Shown here: in pieces, positions 22,934-27,076 of the stretch
How positions within the stretch are numbered: the stretch's first letter is position 1
Layout: every line of letters starts with the position of its first letter
DNA from: an uncultured Blautia sp.
GTDB taxonomy: Bacteria > Bacillota > Clostridia > Lachnospirales > Lachnospiraceae
DNA: 27,076 nucleotides
Assembly (NCBI GenBank): GCA_900547615.1
Contig: URHH01000028.1
Span: 1 to 27,076 of the forward strand
Reading direction: 5' to 3'
Notes under the pieces: generated by a model
Told to the model about the DNA's origin: nothing
The model's input: the letters and a program-made list of their open reading frames with translations, nothing else
The model's database searches: none
Made by a program: the position numbers and the translations under genes

Positions 22934-23716
22934 ATGAAAAACATGAAGAAATTTGCAGCACTTGCACTCAGCACAGCGATGATCGTATCTATGACAACAG
23001 GAGTTTCCGCAGCAATCGAGTCAAAAGAAGATCTTGCAGGAAAGAAGATCGGCGTACAGCTTGGAACAACAGGAGACCTTGAGGCTTCCGAATATGAAAA
23101 AGACGGAGCAGTCGTAGAGCGTTACAGCAAAGGCGCTGAGGCAATCCAGGCATTAAAGGCAGATCAGATCGACTGTGTGATCATTGACTCTCAGCCGGCA
23201 CAGAAATTCGTAGAGAACAACGACGACCTGAAAATCCTGGACGAGCCATTTGTTGAGGAAGAATATGCAATCTGCCTGAAAAAAGGAAACGATGAGCTTC
23301 TGAAAGAAATCAACGGAGCATTAAAAGAATTAAAAGAAGACGGAACAGTAGACAGCATCATGGACAACTATATTGGAGACAACATCGGCGAGACACCATA
23401 CGAATCTCCGGAAGATGTTGACCGTTCCAAAGGAAAACTGATCATGGCAACAAACGCGGAGTTTGAGCCGTATGAGTACCATGAAGGAGACGAGATCGTA
23501 GGAATCGATGCAGACATCGCACAGGCAATCTGCGATAAGCTTGGATATGAGCTTAAAATCGAGGATATGGAATTTGACGCGATCATCGCAGCTGTAAATT
23601 CCGGAAAAGCAGATTTCGGTCTTGCAGGAATGACAATTACAGAAGACCGTCAGGCAAGCGTAGATTTCACAGACACATACGCAAACGCAAGCCAGGTTAT
23701 CATTGTAAAGAAATAA
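22934..23716 (+). CDS. Polar amino-acid ABC transporter substrate-binding protein with circularly permuted halves
   Basis: An extracellular binding protein of the GlnH/HisJ type (SBP_bac_3), 260 residues. It has a signal peptide (residues 1-26, cleavage after VSA) with no lipobox Cys. The half that normally comes second, SKEDLAGKKIGVQLGTTGD to LKEDGTVDSIMDNYIGD (about 30-149), comes first. The half that normally starts the mature protein, GKLIMATNAEFEPYEYHEGD to VDFTDTYANASQVIIVKK (about 167-260), comes last. A polar linker (about 150-166) joins them. Both ligand-site elements survive: Arg239 in GMTITEDR and Asp85 in VIIDSQPA. It should therefore fold and bind an amino acid. ATG 22934 is chosen for its AGGAGG site and signal peptide. 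It is followed by a hairpin and then the permease. Confidence 0.93.
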   Translation: MKNMKKFAALALSTAMIVSMTTGVSAAIESKEDLAGKKIGVQLGTTGDLEASEYEKDGAVVERYSKGAEAIQALKADQIDCVIIDSQPAQKFVENNDDLKILDEPFVEEEYAICLKKGNDELLKEINGALKELKEDGTVDSIMDNYIGDNIGETPYESPEDVDRSKGKLIMATNAEFEPYEYHEGDEIVGIDADIAQAICDKLGYELKIEDMEFDAIIAAVNSGKADFGLAGMTITEDRQASVDFTDTYANASQVIIVKK

Positions 23717-23745
23717 TAGGAACTGATTGTAGGAATTAGAGACAA

Positions 23746-23778
23746 AGAGCTGTTGCATTGATACAACAGCTCTGTTTT
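23746..23778 (+). terminator. Attenuator-like hairpin between binding-protein and permease genes
   Basis: AGAGCTGTTG (23746-23755) pairs perfectly with CAACAGCTCT (23764-23773) over 8 nt and is followed by GTTTT. A short U-run suggests partial termination, leaving more transcript of the binding-protein gene than of the membrane genes. Confidence 0.75.
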
Positions 23779-23796
23779 AAGGAAGAGGAAAAATTC

Positions 23797-24501
23797 ATGA
23801 ACCATATGTTTTTAGCAGATATTAAACAGGATTTATATCTGAACTTTATTAAAGACGACCGTTACATGTGGCTTGTGGACGGTCTGAAAACAACATTGAT
23901 CATTACCGCCTTTGCCGTTGTGATCGGAATCATCATCGGATTCTTTGTTGCAATCGTCCGTTCCGCCCACGACAAAACAGGATCCTTTAAAATCTTAAAT
24001 GCCATTTGCCGTGTATACCTGACGGTGATCCGTGGTACACCTGCAATGATCCAGCTCTTAATTATGAATTTTGTTATTTTCGGTTCTGTGAGCATGAACA
24101 AGATTGTGGTAGGCGCACTTGCTTTTGGTATTAACTCCGGTGCATATGTGGCAGAAATTGTCCGTTCCGGAATTATGTCCATTGATCAGGGTCAGATGGA
24201 AGCGGGACGAAGCCTTGGTCTTAATTATGCACAGACCATGCGTCTGATCATTGTGCCGCAGGCATTTAAGGCAGTGCTTCCCGCACTTGTAAACGAGTTT
24301 ATTGTTTTAATCAAAGAGACTTCCATCATCGGATATATTGGCATGATGGACCTTACAAAAGGAGCAATGCTGATCCAGAGCCGTACATACAACGCGTTCT
24401 GGCCTCTGCTTGCAGCAGCAGCAATTTACCTTGCACTTGTTATGATTCTTACATTTGGAATGAATAAACTGGAAAGGAGACTGAGAACCAATGAGCGCTG
24501 A
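23797..24501 (+). CDS. Polar amino-acid ABC transporter permease
   Basis: The membrane subunit of a His/Glu/Gln-type importer (234 residues). It begins with a short N-terminal segment, then LVDGLKTTLIITAFAVVIGI (first helix, about residues 27-46). The EAA docking loop is at about residues 143-165 (EAGRSLGLNYAQTMRLIIVPQ). KETSIIGYIGMMDLT follows. It probably forms a homodimer, because no second permease gene is present. The ATG at 23797 is preferred (AAGGAAGAGG upstream, family N-terminus). It overlaps the ATPase gene by 11 nt. Confidence 0.94.
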   Translation: MNHMFLADIKQDLYLNFIKDDRYMWLVDGLKTTLIITAFAVVIGIIIGFFVAIVRSAHDKTGSFKILNAICRVYLTVIRGTPAMIQLLIMNFVIFGSVSMNKIVVGALAFGINSGAYVAEIVRSGIMSIDQGQMEAGRSLGLNYAQTMRLIIVPQAFKAVLPALVNEFIVLIKETSIIGYIGMMDLTKGAMLIQSRTYNAFWPLLAAAAIYLALVMILTFGMNKLERRLRTNER

Positions 24502-25237
24502 TAAAAATCAGGTATTGATCGAAGTAAAAGAACTGAAAAAAGCATTCGGAGATAATCATGTTCTGGACGGTATTTCTACTGATATTCATCAGGGCGAAGT
24601 AGTTGCGATCATCGGTCCTTCCGGCTCCGGTAAGTCTACGTTTCTCCGTTCCCTGAATTTAATGGAAGTACCTACAGGCGGACAGATTCTTTTTGAGGGA
24701 ACAGATATTACAGACCCGAAGGTGGATATTAACCGCCACCGCCAGAAAATCGGAATGGTTTTCCAGCAGTTCAATCTGTTTCCGCATAAAACAGTAAAAG
24801 AAAATATCATGCTTGCACCTGTCACATTAAAATTAATGACAGGTGAGGAAGCGTCAAAAAAAGCAGATGAGCTTCTTGCCCGCGTAGGTCTTCCGGACAA
24901 GGCGGACGCTTATCCGGATATGCTTTCCGGCGGACAGAAGCAGCGTATTGCAATCGCAAGAGCGCTTGCAATGAATCCTGACGTGATGCTTTTTGATGAG
25001 CCGACTTCCGCTCTTGACCCGGAAATGGTAGGAGAGGTTCTGGAGCTTATGAAAGAGCTTGCAAAAACAGGAATGACAATGGTCGTTGTTACCCATGAGA
25101 TGGGATTTGCAAGAGAAGTGGCAACAAGAGTTATTTTCATTGATGATGGAAAAATCCAGGAAGAAAATACTCCGGCAGAATTTTTTGGAAATCCGAAGAA
25201 TCCGCGTTTAAAAGAATTTTTATCAAAGGTTTTATAA
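24491..25237 (+). CDS. Polar amino-acid ABC transporter ATP-binding protein
   Basis: A GlnQ/HisP-like ATPase (248 residues, normal length). Walker A is GPSGSGKST, the Q-loop is in MVFQQFNLFPHKT, the signature is LSGGQKQR, Walker B is VMLFDEPTSALDP and the switch His is in VVTHEMGFA. It energises the permease encoded just upstream, with which it overlaps by 11 nt. The operon ends at a strong terminator 10 nt after the stop. Confidence 0.95.
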   Translation: MSADKNQVLIEVKELKKAFGDNHVLDGISTDIHQGEVVAIIGPSGSGKSTFLRSLNLMEVPTGGQILFEGTDITDPKVDINRHRQKIGMVFQQFNLFPHKTVKENIMLAPVTLKLMTGEEASKKADELLARVGLPDKADAYPDMLSGGQKQRIAIARALAMNPDVMLFDEPTSALDPEMVGEVLELMKELAKTGMTMVVVTHEMGFAREVATRVIFIDDGKIQEENTPAEFFGNPKNPRLKEFLSKVL

Positions 25238-25246
25238 AGAATCAGA

Positions 25247-25286
25247 AAGCCCCCGGCAGTTCACAGATGAATTGCCGGGGGCTTTT
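25247..25286 (+). terminator. Strong rho-independent terminator of the amino-acid ABC operon
   Basis: AAGCCCCCGGCA (25247-25258) pairs with TGCCGGGGGCTT (25273-25284), extended inward by three more pairs including one G-U, and is followed by TTTTGG. It may also serve the convergent CBS gene, which ends 35 nt to the right. Confidence 0.92.
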
Positions 25287-25320
25287 GGAAAGGAGTATAA
25301 GTATAAAAGTATAAAAAGCA

Positions 25321-25746
25321 TTAATTTTCAGAAGGACACTGATTTTTCTGAAGTTCTCCGTAACAGTATTTCATAATTGCCTTTCTTGTGATCAGTCCGA
25401 TAAAAGAACCCTGATCGTCCACAACAGGAACATAGTTCTGGTTGATGGCACGGTCAAAAAGATCTTCCATATTGGAGTTTGCGTGGACTGGTTTATAAGT
25501 TGCGCGTCTTGGGATTGCCATAATGGAAATTCCCTCTGTATCTTTCATGTCTGTAATGTTTAAATGTTTCATTCCCCACAGAAGGTCTCCCTCGGAAATA
25601 GTTCCGAGATATTTGCCGTCAAGGGTGAGGAGAGGAATACAGGAAAACTTCCGGTGCTCCATTTTCTCAAGAGTCTGTCTTAAGGTTTCATCTTCAAATA
25701 TGTATGCCACTTCACTTTTTGGTGTCAGAAAAAATAAAATATTCAC
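25321..25746 (-). CDS. CBS-pair domain protein
   Basis: A 141-residue protein made of one pair of CBS motifs: residues about 8-60 (LRQTLEKMEHRKFSCIPLLT, then YLGTISEGDLLW) and about 80-132 (MEDLFDRAINQNYVPVVDD, then FIGLITRKAIMKY). Such stand-alone pairs bind adenine nucleotides, or cyclic di-AMP in Firmicutes (CbpB/DarB). The ligand here is not determinable. The start is GTG at 25746, with a GAGGT site about 8 nt upstream. It has a near-consensus promoter and is monocistronic. Confidence 0.88.
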   Translation of the reverse strand: MNILFFLTPKSEVAYIFEDETLRQTLEKMEHRKFSCIPLLTLDGKYLGTISEGDLLWGMKHLNITDMKDTEGISIMAIPRRATYKPVHANSNMEDLFDRAINQNYVPVVDDQGSFIGLITRKAIMKYCYGELQKNQCPSEN

Positions 25747-25819
25747 GTTATTACCTCATTACTGTCTATCTGTCTTTTCAGTTGTCTGCCAGAATAACCC
25801 GGCGATATGCACTATAATT

Positions 25820-25848
25820 ATGATAGTATGAGGCGGTGTTTCTGTCAA
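25820..25848 (-). promoter_or_regulatory. Sigma-A promoter of the CBS-pair gene
   Basis: On the minus strand: TTGACA (25843-25848), 17-nt spacer, TATCAT (25820-25825). The leader is about 70 nt. Confidence 0.85.
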
Positions 25849-26050
25849 TAAGTTGAAATATTAAATTTTTCGAAAGTGAGCACAAAGATTTGATTTGGCA
25901 GATATATTTCTGGAACAGCAGTTATTGGTTTGGAAAGGAAGGCTTTTGCTGGAATACACCAAGAGTGAAAAATTCTGCTCTATTCTCTATTGTTATACGC
26001 AATTATGAAAATATTTAGGCAAAATATGGTAAGAGATAAAAAATATCTGA
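25849..26050. other. Intergenic stretch with nothing recognised
   Basis: About 200 bp of AT-rich sequence between the divergent CBS and HTH promoters. I see no gene, repeat or RNA. A 32-codon open frame near 26006 has no ribosome site and overlaps the HTH promoter. Confidence 0.5.
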
Positions 26051-26079
26051 TTGACAACTTAGCTCATAGCGAGTATCAT
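26051..26079 (+). promoter_or_regulatory. Sigma-A promoter of the small HTH gene
   Basis: TTGACA (26051-26056), 17-nt spacer, TATCAT (26074-26079). The predicted start point falls in the palindrome that follows. Confidence 0.88.
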
Positions 26080-26080
26080 G

Positions 26081-26101
26081 AAATAACGCAATGCGTTATT
26101 T
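26081..26101. promoter_or_regulatory. 10-1-10 palindromic operator
   Basis: AAATAACGCA (26081-26090), a single A, then TGCGTTATTT (26092-26101): a perfect 10-bp inverted repeat. It covers the expected transcription start just after the -10. A partial copy lies at 26381-26401. It is the likely binding site of the HTH protein encoded next. Confidence 0.8.
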
Positions 26102-26118
26102 AAAGTGGGAGATGAAAT

Positions 26119-26316
26119 ATGAGCAGAGGAAAAGAAGTAAAAGAATTAAGAGAAAAAATGGGAATGAACAGACGTGAATTCAGTGACTACTACGGTATTC
26201 CATATCGTACGGTTCAGGATTGGGAAGCAGGGAAAAGAGAGCTTCCAGAGTATCTTTTACGTTTATTAAAATATAGAGCAGAGATAGAGTGGCAAATTAA
26301 AAGTGTAGATAAATAA
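26119..26316 (+). CDS. Small HTH (XRE-like) regulator
   Basis: A 65-residue protein that is essentially one helix-turn-helix: KELREKMGMNRREFSDYYGI (about residues 8-27), then RTVQDWEAGKRELPEYLLRLL (about 30-50). The pattern matches Cro/CI-like domains. There is no effector domain, so it probably acts as a simple dimeric repressor. The start follows GGGAG. Its strong promoter and the adjacent palindrome suggest self-repression. Similar small HTH proteins commonly sit in mobile or toxin-antitoxin loci; the role here is inferred. Confidence 0.85.
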   Translation: MSRGKEVKELREKMGMNRREFSDYYGIPYRTVQDWEAGKRELPEYLLRLLKYRAEIEWQIKSVDK

Positions 26317-26372
26317 AACGGTTTTACTGGTGACAGTTTATTATTGGTTATTGTGCAGTTGTTAATTTGGGG

Positions 26373-26401
26373 TTGTGTACATAACGCAATGCACTTGTTA
26401 T
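26373..26401 (+). promoter_or_regulatory. Weak promoter containing a second copy of the operator half
   Basis: TTGTGT (26373-26378), 17-nt spacer, TGTTAT (26396-26401). The spacer contains ATAACGCAATGC (26381-26392), identical to 12 bases of the first operator, and a degenerate right arm ends in GTTAT. The -10 match is poor and the leader would be very short (about 14 nt). Confidence 0.4.
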
Positions 26402-26421
26402 GAAGGGAAGGCGAATTTATT

Positions 26422-26949
26422 GTGGATAAGAGGATAAATATAATATCTGATTTGGATGGTAAGCAAATAGTTGTGATTACTGATATTCGTTTTAGAGGAA
26501 AACGGAATATTAACTGGGAAGAAGTTGAGCAGTATTTGAAAGAATATATAGGAGACTGTTATGAGGTAGTTGAAACTTCAGATCAAATATTTATAAGTTC
26601 TGATTTTCCAGGAGAATTGAAAGGATCAGATGACACGAGAAGACTATTTGGAACAAATGCGAAAGCAAAGGCAAATGCAACACAAGGGATCCCAATGCTT
26701 CTTCAGTGTGCAACAAACAGAAGGTGGCAGCAAAATTTTAAAGGGAAGCACAATGTTGATGCAAAATTTGGTTGGTACAGATTTACTACAAGATTTGCAC
26801 TTCCTGTTTATAATAGTAATACCGGGGGACTTGACAGGTTTAATGTTTTTAGAATAGAAATGTTGATTAGACATGCCGCGGATGGAAATTTATATTTGTA
26901 TGATATGGTAAATATAAAAAAAGAAACGAGCACCCCGCTTGAGCAATAG
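26422..26949 (+). CDS. Unassigned 175-residue protein, possible phage-type nuclease domain
   Basis: I do not recognise this protein with certainty. It starts at GTG 26422 (GAAGG about 10 nt upstream). It has an N-terminal part with alternating strands and helices (IISDLDGKQIVVITDIRF, then VEQYLKEYIG) and a C-terminal part rich in conserved-looking polar residues: His110, Arg120, Arg124, Arg150, His151, Asp161, Lys166, Glu168, Thr169. From memory it resembles domains attached to phage MuF or polyvalent proteins, described as Barnase-EndoU-ColicinE5/RelE-like nucleases, but I cannot confirm this. There is no signal peptide or membrane segment. AT-rich composition and the operator shared with the HTH gene suggest acquired, co-regulated cargo. 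Confidence 0.75.
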   Translation: MDKRINIISDLDGKQIVVITDIRFRGKRNINWEEVEQYLKEYIGDCYEVVETSDQIFISSDFPGELKGSDDTRRLFGTNAKAKANATQGIPMLLQCATNRRWQQNFKGKHNVDAKFGWYRFTTRFALPVYNSNTGGLDRFNVFRIEMLIRHAADGNLYLYDMVNIKKETSTPLEQ

Positions 26950-27052
26950 CCGTACGGTAACAAACCCATTTCTTATTTTTAATAATAGATTGAAATGGAA
27001 GGAATGTCAATAAAAAAGAAACTTGAGTTTCCGCAGTTTTGTCCACAGAACC

Positions 27053-27075
27053 TATAATCATCCTTGCTGATTATA
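27053..27075. repeat. 8-bp inverted repeat at the window edge
   Basis: TATAATCA (27053-27060) and TGATTATA (27068-27075) with a 7-nt centre. The window stops here, so its context (operator, terminator or element end) is unknown. Confidence 0.5.
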
Positions 27076-27076
27076 A

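Noticed and set aside
26006..26104. 32-codon open frame before the HTH gene
   Set aside because: It has no ribosome site and overlaps the HTH promoter and palindrome.
27004..27057. 17-codon open frame near the right edge (MSIKKKLEFPQFCPQNL)
   Set aside because: The purine-rich stretch before it is too close to the ATG, and there is no supporting context.

Overview
The window looks like chromosome from a gut Clostridia (Firmicutes), most likely Lachnospiraceae (Blautia, Mediterraneibacter or a relative). This is an inference from moderate-to-low GC, strong AGGAGG ribosome sites, Bce-type peptide-resistance modules, HydF for an [FeFe] hydrogenase, DUF3786, and many ABC importers. No rRNA, tRNA, CRISPR array or insertion sequence was recognised.

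Layout. (1) 1-5780 (+) is a carbohydrate operon: sugar-binding protein (5' end outside the window), two sugar permeases, and two cytoplasmic glycosidases (GH43, GH2), with no ATPase of its own. (2) 5980-8003 (+) holds an alanyl-tRNA editing protein and a metal-dependent amidohydrolase. (3) 8001-9790 (+) is an AbiE-like toxin-antitoxin pair whose nucleotidyltransferase toxin is frameshifted. (4) 9827-12434 (-) has an acyl-CoA ligase and an amidohydrolase-2 family enzyme, each with a clear sigma-A promoter. (5) 12575-17816 (+) is an intact Bce-like module: response regulator, histidine kinase, DUF3786 protein, ABC ATPase and FtsX permease. (6) 17818-19080 (-) is the remnant of a second Bce-like module facing it: an intact regulator, the first ~112 residues of its kinase, then the last ~85 residues of a permease, joined by one deletion. 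(7) 19211-20252 (+) is AzlCD. (8) 20249-22349 (-) is hydF-dapF. (9) 22934-25237 (+) is a polar amino-acid ABC importer whose binding protein has its two sequence halves in reversed order. (10) 25321-25746 (-) is a CBS-pair protein. (11) 26119-26949 (+) is an AT-rich accessory pair: a small HTH protein with a near-perfect operator palindrome, and an unassigned 175-residue protein.

How they work together. The sugar operon imports oligosaccharides and cleaves them inside the cell. The Bce module senses and detoxifies cell-wall-active peptides, and a TTACA-N4-TGTAA operator sits just upstream of its transporter genes. The amino-acid importer has its own promoter, with a palindrome over the -35, and an attenuator-like hairpin after the binding-protein gene.

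The most unusual item is the circularly permuted, non-lipoprotein amino-acid binding protein (22934-23716). Next are the HTH/operator/unknown-protein cassette at the right end and the Bce deletion scar.
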